Positions 1-9,323 of a stretch of DNA of 64,000 bases are shown piece by piece. Both the position numbers and the translations under genes were made by a program. The DNA is from Variovorax atrisoli 110B (GTDB taxonomy: Bacteria; Pseudomonadota; Gammaproteobacteria; Burkholderiales; Burkholderiaceae_C), in NCBI RefSeq assembly GCF_000382045.1, contig NZ_KB907450.1:310001-374000 (forward strand), in the 5' to 3' direction. Numbering within the stretch: position 1 is the stretch's first letter; the number at the start of each line of letters is the position of its first letter. The notes under the pieces were generated by a model, which saw nothing but the letters and a program-made list of their open reading frames with translations, was not told the DNA's origin and searched no databases.

Positions 1-108
1 TGGGGGCCGCTTTCGCCTTCGTCCGGCCGACAGCTCCGGTTCGTCCAAGATCGTCGTGGTGTGCCTTGCCCTTGGGGGCCGCGTTCGGTTGGTGAGGGGG
101 AGCGACTC

Positions 109-666
109 ATGCTGATGCGCCGTCCCCGCGTCAGCCGGGCGCAGCGGGTGCAGCGGGTGCAGCCGGGCTTCTCGATGATCGAAGCGCTGGTCGCGCTGCT
201 CGTGCTCTCGCTGGGCCTGCTGGCGCTGGCCGGCTTCCAGGTTCGCGTGCTGGTCGACAGTGTCGGTGCAAGCAACCAGAACCTCGCAATCCAGCTGGCC
301 GGCGACCTGGCCGATCGCATCCGTGCCAATCCCGCAGCAGCGGCGACGACGCCCAGCCGGTACGTGACAGACTGGTCGGCTGGGTCAACCAACGGGCCCA
401 GGCCTTCTTGCGAGGGGCTCAAGGCCGCCTGCAACGCCGCCGAACTTGCGGCGCACGATCTATGGAACTGGAAGCGCGCGATAGCTGCCGCCTTGCCCGG
501 CGGGGCGGCCGACGTGAGGGCCAGCGCCACGGCGGGCGGCGTGCTGCTCATGCACCTTGCCTGGGACGAGCCGGCGGTGCTCGACCCCATCGCGCCCGAT
601 CCGGACTGGCAGTGCCCCACAGGCAAGGCCTGCCTCGAAGTCTCCGTCGCGGTGCCGCAGCCATGA
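109..666 (+). CDS. pilV: Type IV pilus minor pilin PilV
   Basis: Minor pilin or pseudopilin of the type IV pilus, thought to help form the priming complex at the pilus base or tip. The N-terminus has a basic leader followed by a type III prepilin cleavage site: Gly21 then FSMIE, with Glu at mature position 5. A long hydrophobic helix follows (ALVALLVLSLGLLALAGF). The ATG at 109 is chosen because a GAGGGGG ribosome site lies about 9 bases upstream and the leader then has normal length; an in-frame GTG at 61 would add 16 residues. The stop overlaps the pilW start by 4 bases (ATGA), so the two are probably translationally coupled. First gene of the pilV-W-X-Y1-E operon in this window; fimT or other pilus genes may lie to the left. 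Confidence 0.9.
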   Translation: MLMRRPRVSRAQRVQRVQPGFSMIEALVALLVLSLGLLALAGFQVRVLVDSVGASNQNLAIQLAGDLADRIRANPAAAATTPSRYVTDWSAGSTNGPRPSCEGLKAACNAAELAAHDLWNWKRAIAAALPGGAADVRASATAGGVLLMHLAWDEPAVLDPIAPDPDWQCPTGKACLEVSVAVPQP

Positions 667-1469
667 AGAGCCGAGCGCCATCCGGCTTCACGCTGGTCGA
701 GTTCCTCGTCGCACTGGTCGTCGGAATGCTGATCGTGCTGGCCGCCATCGCGGCCATGCTCGGCACGCGCAGTACCGCCATGACGGGCGACGACGTCAAC
801 ACGCTCAACCAATCGTCGGCGCTGGCTTTCAGGATGCTCGGCCAGCAGATACGGCAGGCGGGCTACATCCCCATCGATCCCACCGAGCCGCTCTACTACT
901 TCAACACCAGCGCCGACCGGGGCACTAACCTGACCGACGAGCAGGCCTTCTTCGCGGTCAAGGGCGTGGAGTCCGCGGACGGCTCCAACGACAAGCTGAA
1001 GTTGGGCTACGCGCCGAACCCCGACTATTTCAAGGACTGCCTGGGTCAGGAGCCGGGGCGTTCTTCGGGCGGCGAATACGACCGGACCGAGCCCGAAGCG
1101 CAGGGCAACGCGCGGCTCATCACCAGCGAGTTCTCCGTGTCGAACGGCACGCTCAGGTGCCAGGGCAGCGGCAATGCGACTCCGCAGCCGGTCATCGACG
1201 GTGTGGAGCGTTTCGACGTCATGTATGGGGTCAGCGCCACGTCCGGAAGCCGGCAGGTGGTGCGCTACGTGACGGCCGACGGCGTCGACGATGGCTTCCG
1301 CAACGTCCGAACGGTTCGTATCTGCCTTCAGCTCGCGGGCGCCTCCAGGAGCAATCCTGCGGGCAGCCATGTCGACTGCGACGGGGTTTCGAAGAGGAGC
1401 AGCGACGGCAGGCTGCGGCGCGTTTACACGGCAGTGTTCTCGCTGCGCAACGACCTGGGAGCGCTGTGA
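663..1469 (+). CDS. pilW: Type IV pilus assembly protein PilW
   Basis: Minor pilin, 268 residues. It has a short leader and the cleavage motif Gly8 then FTLVE (Glu5 of the mature protein), followed by the hydrophobic helix FLVALVVGMLIVLAAIAAML. The C-terminal globular part contains a Cys-bearing segment near the end (VRICLQLAG, HVDCDGV), as usual for PilW. Family knowledge: it acts with PilV, PilX and PilY1 in the inner-membrane initiation complex. It starts inside the last codons of pilV (ATGA overlap) and stops 2 bases before pilX, so it is part of one transcript. The start is unambiguous because upstream codons in this frame are antisense-like arginine-rich sequence. Confidence 0.9.
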   Translation: MKSRAPSGFTLVEFLVALVVGMLIVLAAIAAMLGTRSTAMTGDDVNTLNQSSALAFRMLGQQIRQAGYIPIDPTEPLYYFNTSADRGTNLTDEQAFFAVKGVESADGSNDKLKLGYAPNPDYFKDCLGQEPGRSSGGEYDRTEPEAQGNARLITSEFSVSNGTLRCQGSGNATPQPVIDGVERFDVMYGVSATSGSRQVVRYVTADGVDDGFRNVRTVRICLQLAGASRSNPAGSHVDCDGVSKRSSDGRLRRVYTAVFSLRNDLGAL

Positions 1470-1471
1470 GC

Positions 1472-2173
1472 ATGACGGAGGCGACGGGGCCCGCGCGCGG
1501 GCAGGCCGGCGAACTGCCGGCGCAGCATGGCTTCACGCTCTTCATCGTGATGATCATGCTGCTGCTCTCGGCGCTACTGCTGATAGGCGGGGCGCGCACC
1601 GCGGTGCTTCTCGAATCGATGGCAGGCAACCAGCGCGACTACCAGCGCGCCTTCGAGGCCGCCGAGGCAGCGCTGCTGGATGCGGAGCGCGACATCCGGC
1701 AACTCGCCTTCGATTCCGCGAGCAAGACCTATGTGGCGTGTACGGCACTCGCCACGGCGCGCTGCCGCAAGTCGGAGGACGGACGCGTCTTTCCCGACCG
1801 GGATACGGGCTGGGTCACCGCCTACATGAACGACGGCCCCAACAGCTGCGAGCGGGGCATCTGCTATTTCTCGGAAGCGGGTTCGGTTGCTGCCGCCCAC
1901 GGCAGCGAGGCCTACCGTTTCTGGCACCGCGATGCATACAAGTCCAAGTACGTCAGGTACGGCCAGTTCACCGGAGCGCTCAAAGCCGGCAGTCCGGCGC
2001 TGGATGGCGCCAGGTACTGGATCGAGGTGATCGACCGAAGGAACAGCAAATACCCGCTGTATCGCATCACGGCCACTGCCACCGGGGCGCGCAGCGTCAT
2101 CGGCAAAGGGGAGGGGACGAAGGTCGAACTGCAGGTGTCGTTCGATCCGGACCCGGTCTCCCGGATCAACTGA
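1472..2173 (+). CDS. pilX: Type IV pilus assembly protein PilX
   Basis: Minor pilin, 233 residues. A 20-residue basic leader ends at Gly20, followed by FTLFIVMIMLLLSALLLIGG. The mature protein lacks the usual Glu at position 5, as in many PilX proteins with this operon layout. After the helix comes the segment GNQRDYQRAFEAAEAALLDAE, which resembles the conserved region of PilX N-terminal domains. In other systems PilX counteracts pilus retraction and anchors PilY1. An in-frame GTG at 1466 overlapping the pilW stop is an alternative start. It is 18 bases upstream of pilY1. Confidence 0.85.
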   Translation: MTEATGPARGQAGELPAQHGFTLFIVMIMLLLSALLLIGGARTAVLLESMAGNQRDYQRAFEAAEAALLDAERDIRQLAFDSASKTYVACTALATARCRKSEDGRVFPDRDTGWVTAYMNDGPNSCERGICYFSEAGSVAAAHGSEAYRFWHRDAYKSKYVRYGQFTGALKAGSPALDGARYWIEVIDRRNSKYPLYRITATATGARSVIGKGEGTKVELQVSFDPDPVSRIN

Positions 2174-2191
2174 GCATTGGGAGAGAAAGAG

Positions 2192-5100
2192 ATGAGGATC
2201 AGGAAGTTGCCAGCACGCGCAGTCGTGTCGGGCCTCGTACTTGCACAGACCATCGTCCACGCTGCGCAGTATCCGCTGGCGCAGGTGCCGCGAAATGCCG
2301 CGGTCGCAGAGCCCGCGCCGAACGTGATCGTTTCGGTCGACAACTCCGGAAGCATGGACGGCAGCGGCATGGCCACCCTGCGCGCTGCGCTCAAGGAGAA
2401 CTTTTCCGAGGCCAACATGCCCGATCACCGCATCCGTCTGGCCTGGCAGTCGCTGAACGACGACCACAGCGATCGCAACTGCGCTGCATTCCGAAACGCC
2501 GAGCGTCCTTGCCTGATCGGCGGACGCGTCAACGCGAACCTGATGCGTTCGCTGGACCGGACGCACCGAGCCAATTTCATGGCCTGGGTCGACGCCGTCC
2601 AGGCGACGGGCGGCACGCCTCTTCACGAGATGATGGCCCGCGCCGGCGAGTACATGCAGACCACCGGCCAGCACAGCCCCTTCTCGGATGAGCCGGGCGT
2701 GGCTGGAGCCGCGCAGTCGAGTTGCCGCAGGTCGTTCCATATCTTCATGACGGATGGCGACTATTGGCATCCCACGGGTTTGGAGAGCTTCATGCCCGCG
2801 GTTGCCAATGAAGATGGCTCTCGCCGCGTCCTGCCCGATTCCACACGCTACGAGCCGCGTGCACCCTATGCCGACAACTTCGGCAGGACGAAGCGTCCGA
2901 CGCTCGCCGACTTGAGCTTTCACTACTGGGCCACCGACTTGCAGCCGGGGGTGCCCAACAACCTGAGGAAGATCATTGCCGAGCCCGGCGACGCGACAGT
3001 CGGAAGCGCCAAGCTCCCGGAGTACTGGAATCCCAAGAACGACCCGGCCACCTGGCAGCACCTGACGACTCACTTCATCGGCTTCGGTGCCGCGGGCACG
3101 TGGTGGTCGTCGCCGAAAATCTCTGCAACTGCATCGCAGCCCAGCTACAGCGGAGACTATGCCCGCCTGGTCGACGGCTCGATCCGGTGGCTGAACCCGT
3201 TCGAGGGTAACGACCGCATGGACCTCTGGCATGCCGCCCTCAACAGCCGCGGCACGTTCACGCCGGTTTCCCATGCCCAAGCCTTGAGCGGTGCCTTCAA
3301 ATCGATCCTCGGACAGGTTCTTGTCAACACCAGCACACCGCTGACGTCGATCTCGGCAAACGCTTCCCGGGTCTCGACCAACACTTCCGTCTATCGGGCC
3401 GGCTACGACACGGCCGACTGGTCCGGCAGCCTCAGCGCCACGAAGTTCGGCGCCGACGGCAAGCTCTCTGCCAAAGCCGACTGGTCGGCGCGTGATCTGC
3501 TCGATACCCGCATGGCAAGCGCTGGCGCACACGACCGGGATCGCAATGTGCTCAGCTTCTCAGGCACCACGCCTGCGTCGGGTGGGCGTGCGGCGACGAC
3601 CGGCGCGGGCGTGCCGTTCAGGTGGGCCGCCTTGAGCGACGTGCAGAGAGCCGCGCTCAAGGCCAGCGCCGACACCGGTCCCGAAAGCGCCGCCCTGGGT
3701 CGGGCCGTGCTCGACTTCCTGCGCGGGGACCGCAGCAACGAGGGCGCCGGTCGCCAGTTCCGCAAACGCGGCCACGTGCTCGGCGATATCGTGGGCTCCA
3801 GCGTCTGGTATTCGGGACAACCGAAAAGCGGCTTCACAGGTAACGCCTATGCCACGTTCGCAGCAGTCCCTCGCGCGCCGATGGTCTATGTCGGCGCCAA
3901 CGACGGCATGCTGCACGCCTTCAACGCAAGCACTGGCAAGGAGGCGTTCGCCTACGTGCCCGAGGGCCTCTACGGCACGGCGGCGGCGCCGAATCTCAAG
4001 CGGCTCAGCGAAGGCGGCTACACCCACCGGTACTACGTCGACGGGAGTGCCTTCGTCGCCGACATCTACATGGGGGCGGCATCCTCGGCCAGGACGACCG
4101 ACGCGCAGAAGGCGGCCCACTGGAAGTCGCTGCTCGTGGGCACCCTGGGCGCGGGTGGCAAGGGGTACTTCGTACTCGACGTCACGAGGCCCGAGAGCAT
4201 CGACGAAGGCAATGCCGCCGCCGTGGCGCTGATCGACACGACCGGGCTTGCGGACGATGACCTGGGCCATCAGTTCCAGCAGCCTGCGATCGACGCCTTC
4301 TCGGGGCGGGCGCTGCAGGTCGCACAGTTGAGCAACGACCGAAAGGCCCTGATCCTGGGCAACGGCTACAACAGCAGGAGCGAGAAGGCGGTGCTGTGGA
4401 TCCAGTATCTCGATGGGGACAAGGAGATCCTCAAGATTCCCGCGCCGACCACGCAGGCGAAAGACACGGGCAACGGCCTGTCCGCGCCACGTCCGGTGGA
4501 CCATGACGGCGACGGCAAGGTCGACCTTGTCTACGCCGGCGACCTGCTCGGCAATCTCTGGAAGTTCGATCTCAGCAGCACCGACAGCCGCCGGTGGAAG
4601 GCCACCATGGGGCCCTTCGACAGGCGCCGCGCGGCCGGATCGGAATCCGCCTCCGGCCTCGACGACAAGCCGTTGTTTGCAGCAGGAGCCAGCCAGCCGA
4701 TCACGGCGGCGCCTGTTGTGGTCGGGCATCCCCACGGGGGCTACATGGTGGTGTTCGGCACCGGACGACTTTTCGCCTCGGGTGATGAAGGCTCGACTGC
4801 GGACCAGTACCTGTATGGCATCCGGGACCTGGCCAACGGAAGCTCGGGCACTGCGGCCTTCACCGATCTCGTGGCGCAGACCATCGGCGACGCTTTCGTC
4901 ACTGAGGGCGACGCCGAACTGCGCACCGTCTCCCGCAATGGCGTGAGCTTCGGCGGTTCGCGGGCCCGGCGTGGCTGGCATCTGAAGCTGCCGGTGGCCG
5001 GCGAGCGCATCGTATATCCAGGTGACGTCCTGGGCAGCGGCGTGGGTCTGTTCTCGACAACCATCCCTGGTTCGAGCAGCAATTCGGTCGACTGCGCCGC

Positions 5101-5365
5101 CGGCACGGGCGACGACGGGTGGTCGCTGCTGATCGACTTCTTCAGCGGCTCCGCACCGGCAGGCATTTCGTACACCACATCCGGTGCGGTGGGCGCCTAC
5201 GCGGGCTTCAGGAACCGCTCCGGCAGGGACGACCTGGTCCTGCAGCCGCAGAACCGGCAGAAGGGCCAGGACGTGATCTGCAATGCCGCTGGCGACTGCA
5301 AGTCACCCATCCGGCCGGACATCGTGCGCCGATTCGGCTGGCGCAGTCTGATTTCGAGCGACTGA
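2192..5365 (+). CDS. pilY1: Type IV pilus tip adhesin / biogenesis factor PilY1
   Basis: Large secreted protein, 1057 residues, that sits at the pilus tip and regulates extension, retraction and adhesion. It has a signal peptide (hydrophobic stretch ending around VHAAQ, residue 28). A von Willebrand A-like domain follows with a MIDAS-type motif Asp50-x-Ser52-x-Ser54 (DNSGS). The C-terminal half is the PilY1 beta-propeller. There an EF-hand-like calcium loop (DHDGDGKVD) lies near residue 770, in the position of the known PilY1 calcium site that controls retraction. A TTG at 2177 could extend it by 5 codons, but ATG 2192 has a GGGAGAGAAAG ribosome site. It is the fourth gene of the operon, ending 10 bases before pilE. 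Confidence 0.92.
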   Translation: MRIRKLPARAVVSGLVLAQTIVHAAQYPLAQVPRNAAVAEPAPNVIVSVDNSGSMDGSGMATLRAALKENFSEANMPDHRIRLAWQSLNDDHSDRNCAAFRNAERPCLIGGRVNANLMRSLDRTHRANFMAWVDAVQATGGTPLHEMMARAGEYMQTTGQHSPFSDEPGVAGAAQSSCRRSFHIFMTDGDYWHPTGLESFMPAVANEDGSRRVLPDSTRYEPRAPYADNFGRTKRPTLADLSFHYWATDLQPGVPNNLRKIIAEPGDATVGSAKLPEYWNPKNDPATWQHLTTHFIGFGAAGTWWSSPKISATASQPSYSGDYARLVDGSIRWLNPFEGNDRMDLWHAALNSRGTFTPVSHAQALSGAFKSILGQVLVNTSTPLTSISANASRVSTNTSVYRAGYDTADWSGSLSATKFGADGKLSAKADWSARDLLDTRMASAGAHDRDRNVLSFSGTTPASGGRAATTGAGVPFRWAALSDVQRAALKASADTGPESAALGRAVLDFLRGDRSNEGAGRQFRKRGHVLGDIVGSSVWYSGQPKSGFTGNAYATFAAVPRAPMVYVGANDGMLHAFNASTGKEAFAYVPEGLYGTAAAPNLKRLSEGGYTHRYYVDGSAFVADIYMGAASSARTTDAQKAAHWKSLLVGTLGAGGKGYFVLDVTRPESIDEGNAAAVALIDTTGLADDDLGHQFQQPAIDAFSGRALQVAQLSNDRKALILGNGYNSRSEKAVLWIQYLDGDKEILKIPAPTTQAKDTGNGLSAPRPVDHDGDGKVDLVYAGDLLGNLWKFDLSSTDSRRWKATMGPFDRRRAAGSESASGLDDKPLFAAGASQPITAAPVVVGHPHGGYMVVFGTGRLFASGDEGSTADQYLYGIRDLANGSSGTAAFTDLVAQTIGDAFVTEGDAELRTVSRNGVSFGGSRARRGWHLKLPVAGERIVYPGDVLGSGVGLFSTTIPGSSSNSVDCAAGTGDDGWSLLIDFFSGSAPAGISYTTSGAVGAYAGFRNRSGRDDLVLQPQNRQKGQDVICNAAGDCKSPIRPDIVRRFGWRSLISSD

Positions 5366-5375
5366 AACGGAAACC

Positions 5376-5837
5376 ATGGACAAGAATCCCAGAGCACAAG
5401 CCCGCCCGCGGGCTCGTTCGTGCGGCTTCACGCTGATCGAACTCATGATCGTGACGGTGGTTATCGGAATCCTCGCTGCCATTGCCTACCCGAGCTACAC
5501 CCGCTATGTGCTGCGGGCCAAGCGCGCGGACGCAAAGCAGCAACTGCTGCAGGCGGCGCAATGGAACGAGCGCTACCTGACAGCCAACGGCAAATATCCG
5601 CTCGGCAGCGTCGGATTGCCCTCCGGGCTGAAGCAGTCACCTTCGTCCGGGTCGGCCAGCTACAACATAGGCTATGTATCTCGCAGCGAAACCAGCTATA
5701 CCCTGCAGGCCGTACCTCAAGGCGCGTCAGCCGCAGACGAGTGCGGAACGCTGACGGTGAACCATCGAGGCGTCAAGCTGGCCGCAGGGCGGACAAGCAG
5801 CGCGGATTCATTGGTTCAGCTCTGCTGGACCCGCTGA
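5376..5837 (+). CDS. pilE: Type IV pilin PilE-like minor pilin
   Basis: Pilin of 153 residues. It carries a 17-residue basic leader, cleavage at Gly17, then FTLIE with Glu5 and the classic helix (LMIVTVVIGILAAIAYPSY). Two C-terminal cysteines (ADECGT and LVQLCWTR) would form the disulfide-bounded D-region. Being last in a pilV-W-X-Y1 operon, it is more likely the minor pilin PilE of the priming complex than the major pilin PilA. It ends 39 bases from the convergent nrdR stop; I see no obvious intrinsic terminator in that gap. Confidence 0.88.
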   Translation: MDKNPRAQARPRARSCGFTLIELMIVTVVIGILAAIAYPSYTRYVLRAKRADAKQQLLQAAQWNERYLTANGKYPLGSVGLPSGLKQSPSSGSASYNIGYVSRSETSYTLQAVPQGASAADECGTLTVNHRGVKLAAGRTSSADSLVQLCWTR

Positions 5838-5876
5838 ATTCGGGCGGGGAGAGGAGGTAGGGGCGCGCGGTGCGGC

Positions 5877-6320
5877 TCAGATGTCGCGCAGCAACTGCCT
5901 GAACTCGTCCACGTCCTCGAAGCTGCGGTACACCGAGGCGAAGCGCACGTAGGCGACCTTGTCGAGCTTCTTGAGTTCGCGCATGACGAGCTCGCCGACC
6001 TTGGTCGAATCGATCTCGCGCAGGCCGCTGGCCAGCAGCTTCTGCTCGATGCGCAGCAGCGCGTTGTCGATCTGCTCGATGCTCACGGGGCGCTTGCGCA
6101 GCGCCAGCATCATGGAGGCGCGCACCTTGGTCGAATCGAAGTCGGCGCGGCTGCCGTCCTTCTTCACGACCACGGGAAAGTTGACGTCGGGCCGTTCGTA
6201 GGTGGTGAAGCGCTTGTCGCAGGCGCTGCACTGGCGGCGCCTGCGGACGAAGTCGGCGTCTTCTGAAACGCGGGTCTCCACGACCTGCGTTTCAAGATGG
6301 CCGCAAAAGGGGCATTTCAT
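5877..6320 (-). CDS. nrdR: Ribonucleotide reductase repressor NrdR
   Basis: Zinc-finger plus ATP-cone repressor, 147 residues, of normal family length. The N-terminal zinc ribbon is visible as CPFCG then CSACDKRF, followed by TTYERP and the ATP-cone ([19 protein letters not shown]). NrdR senses ATP/dATP and represses ribonucleotide reductase genes by binding NrdR boxes; none were seen in this window. It lies 42 bases downstream of glyA on the same strand, the common glyA-nrdR arrangement of Burkholderiales, so it is probably cotranscribed and under the glyA riboswitch. AGGAAG precedes the ATG. Confidence 0.95.
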   Translation of the reverse strand: MKCPFCGHLETQVVETRVSEDADFVRRRRQCSACDKRFTTYERPDVNFPVVVKKDGSRADFDSTKVRASMMLALRKRPVSIEQIDNALLRIEQKLLASGLREIDSTKVGELVMRELKKLDKVAYVRFASVYRSFEDVDEFRQLLRDI

Positions 6321-6362
6321 GCGGCCAGGTCTTCCTGCTTCTCTCTACGAGCCGACAACAGG

Positions 6363-7607
<1,245 letters not shown>

Positions 7608-7650
7608 GGCAGTCCTTTGAAGACGAGGTCCTTGTTCTTCAACCAAACAA

Positions 7651-7770
7651 GGGCTGCCCAGGCGAACGGCTGAACGCCTGTGTGACCAGGCGGTACGCTT
7701 CCCAGTGGTATTCCACGTCAGCGCGTGGCACCTTGACGGGTGCTGCGCCTATCGCCAGTCGCGTACCGCT
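7651..7770 (-). promoter_or_regulatory. ZTP (pfl-type) riboswitch in the glyA leader
   Basis: Read on the minus strand, the glyA leader shows the features of the pfl/ZTP aptamer. It begins GCGGTACGC then GACTGGCGATAGG. It continues with ACCACTGGGAAGCGTACCGC, closing a perfect 9-bp stem (GCGGTACGC with GCGTACCGC). It ends with the hallmark CCGTTCGCCTGGGCA. A 7-bp hairpin (CCTTGTT with AACAAGG) lies between aptamer and ribosome site and may be part of the expression platform. Family knowledge: ZTP/ZMP accumulation signals folate shortage and turns on one-carbon genes including glyA. Recognised from memory of the consensus; a covariance search would settle it. Confidence 0.85.
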
Positions 7771-7813
7771 CGAGTGTAGCTCAGCAGGCCGCACCCGCGC
7801 TGCCGAAACTCCT

Positions 7814-8653
7814 TCAGGAAACGGAAGACAGCAGGGCCACCTTGGCGGGTTCGCCGCCTTCCTCGCGCTTCGCGGGAGGCGCGACCACCGGGATCGGCTG
7901 CGGCCGCACGGTCGGCGGCGTGACTGTGGACGGCGCGCGGCCGTTGGCGACCTGCAGCAGGCGCTCGTGCTCCGCCATCACCTTGGCCGCGTAGCCGCCA
8001 TCGTCCTCGAGGTTGGCCGCTCCCACGTAGTAGCGCAGTCCGCCTTCGAGCGAGCCGGCGCGGGCGATGCATTCCTGCAGCACCTTGACGCCGACGCGCA
8101 TGTTGGTGACCGGGTCGAAGGCGGTGAGCGTGCCGCCCGCGCTTTCGTACTTGTCGCCGTGAACGCGCGTCATGACCTGCATCAGTCCCTGGGCACCGAC
8201 CTGGCTCTGGGCGAAGGGGTTGAAGCTGGATTCGACGGCCATGATCGCGAGGATCAGGGTCGGATCGATCTTGGTGCGCTTGCCGATGCCATAGGCCTCA
8301 GCCACCAGCACGCTCAGCGGCTCGGCGGCCACGCGGTACTTCTTGCTCAGCCAGTAGGCCACGGCCGCCTGCTGCTTGGGCAGGTCGGCGGGGCTCGCAG
8401 CAGTGGTGCGCTCGATGGCCGTGGGCTCGAGGTCCGTGGCTTCGGGCGCGGGCTTGCGCGACTGCAGCCAGCCCATCAGTTCCTCTTCGCCGGTCTTGCG
8501 CAGGTCGGGCCGCGCCACCAGGGCGAGGGCCGCGAACACGATGGCCAGGCCGACCAGCGCGAACCCGTTGTGCGTGATTTCAAAAAAGCCGTCTGCCACG
8601 TCGGACAAGAAAGTCCGTAGCCCGCGGGCCGTGACATCAAACGCCTTATTCAT
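7814..8653 (-). CDS. Membrane-anchored lytic transglycosylase (SLT domain)
   Basis: Predicted inner-membrane-anchored murein lytic transglycosylase, 279 residues. One N-terminal membrane helix (FALVGLAIVFAALALVA, about residues 31-47) is followed by a linker. The SLT domain shows the catalytic Glu in AIMAVESSFNP and the conserved VGAQGLMQVM, ALQ/YYVGAAN-type motifs. The C-terminus is a proline-rich tail. Start chosen at ATG 8653, preceded by GAAAGGAAGAG; upstream codons in frame read through the non-coding AT-rich gap. It is a single gene on the minus strand between the glyA leader and the divergent structured RNA region. The exact Mlt/Slt subfamily is not assigned. Confidence 0.85.
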   Translation of the reverse strand: MNKAFDVTARGLRTFLSDVADGFFEITHNGFALVGLAIVFAALALVARPDLRKTGEEELMGWLQSRKPAPEATDLEPTAIERTTAASPADLPKQQAAVAYWLSKKYRVAAEPLSVLVAEAYGIGKRTKIDPTLILAIMAVESSFNPFAQSQVGAQGLMQVMTRVHGDKYESAGGTLTAFDPVTNMRVGVKVLQECIARAGSLEGGLRYYVGAANLEDDGGYAAKVMAEHERLLQVANGRAPSTVTPPTVRPQPIPVVAPPAKREEGGEPAKVALLSSVS

Positions 8654-8880
8654 CGCTCTTCCTTTCTGTGCGGCACCTGGTTCGCAACGCCATGGAAGGC
8701 GAGGGATGAAGGCAGCGGCGCTTGGATTGGTACGAATCAGGCTCCGCGCATGGAGTGAAGGGGTTGGTTGGGTGCGCGGTGACCTGATCAAGCCGGGGAA
8801 CCCGGCAGCGGTTTCAGGTGGCCCCTCTGCGTCGGGCAGTCAGGGCAGCGCGGATTCTAGCGTGGCTAAATACCCGGTCA

Positions 8881-8906
8881 AGCATAAGCATTTGTTTTCT
8901 TATGCT
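8881..8906. promoter_or_regulatory. AT-rich inverted repeat, possible operator
   Basis: A perfect 8-bp inverted repeat (AGCATAAG, 10-base spacer, CTTATGCT) lies in a short AT-rich island inside very GC-rich DNA, between the transglycosylase start and the structured RNA candidate. The 18-bp centre-to-centre spacing fits a dimeric regulator site. No matching regulator is evident, and it could also be part of a divergent promoter region. Confidence 0.4.
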
Positions 8907-8979
8907 AATAATTGTTTAAAAAGTTGGCCGCCACAGAGGCGTTTCGGCTTAGGGGAAATCCCTTTGTAAAACACGTTTG

Positions 8980-9215
8980 CAATCGGAGGGAGCCACGCCT
9001 AATCTGAACGGGCCTGGATTTTCAGGCGTTCTTCCGAGGCCCGGGAAACCCGAGGTGCAAGTCCGAGGGTTCGGCGGTCGAGGAGCCACGGTGGCAATCT
9101 CTTGCTGCCAGCACGGTGGGAACCATCGACTTCCCGTCGCGCGAATCGATGGCATGGGTTTTGGGCCCGCCATCAAGCCCGGTGAGAAGACGCTCGTCGA
9201 CTCACCGGGCTTTCT
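8980..9215 (+). ncRNA. Candidate structured RNA, unidentified
   Basis: This 235-base stretch has no supportable reading frame but many complementary segments. ACGCCT pairs with AGGCGT, and CGGGCC with GGCCCG. Other pairs are TGGCA with TGCCA, CCATCGA with TCGATGG, and CCC-GA-GG with CC-GA-GGG (tandem G.A pairs). It ends in a strong intrinsic terminator at 9177-9215. The segment GGGAAACCCGAGGTGCAAG recalls part of the cobalamin riboswitch core, but the rest of that consensus is absent. It is not RNase P RNA, tmRNA or 4.5S RNA. It may be a small RNA or a leader of the DUF748 gene 108 bases further on. Confidence 0.5.
9177..9215 (+). terminator. Intrinsic terminator of the structured RNA candidate
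   Basis: Stem GCCCGGTGAG / CTCACCGGGC (10 bp, perfect) with an inner GACG/CGTC stem, followed by TTTCTTC on the plus strand. The other strand has no T-run, so termination is expected for rightward transcription only. Confidence 0.85.
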
Positions 9216-9323
9216 TCATTCTGGAAACTCCGCGATGGACTGTCTGCGGTATTTCTCCCGCAGATGCGCGTGCGTCCTTTCTGCGTACGCAGCGCCGGCG
9301 CATGTTTGCGGCACACTCCAGCG

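Noticed and set aside
1..108. Upstream pilus gene end
   Set aside because: No frame with convincing pilin or FimT sequence; the stretch seems non-coding leader of pilV.
8980..9130. Cobalamin riboswitch upstream of the DUF748 gene
   Set aside because: Only the GGGAAACCC-GGTGCAAG-like part matches; the conserved core after it and the B12-box are missing, and the downstream gene is not a B12 gene.
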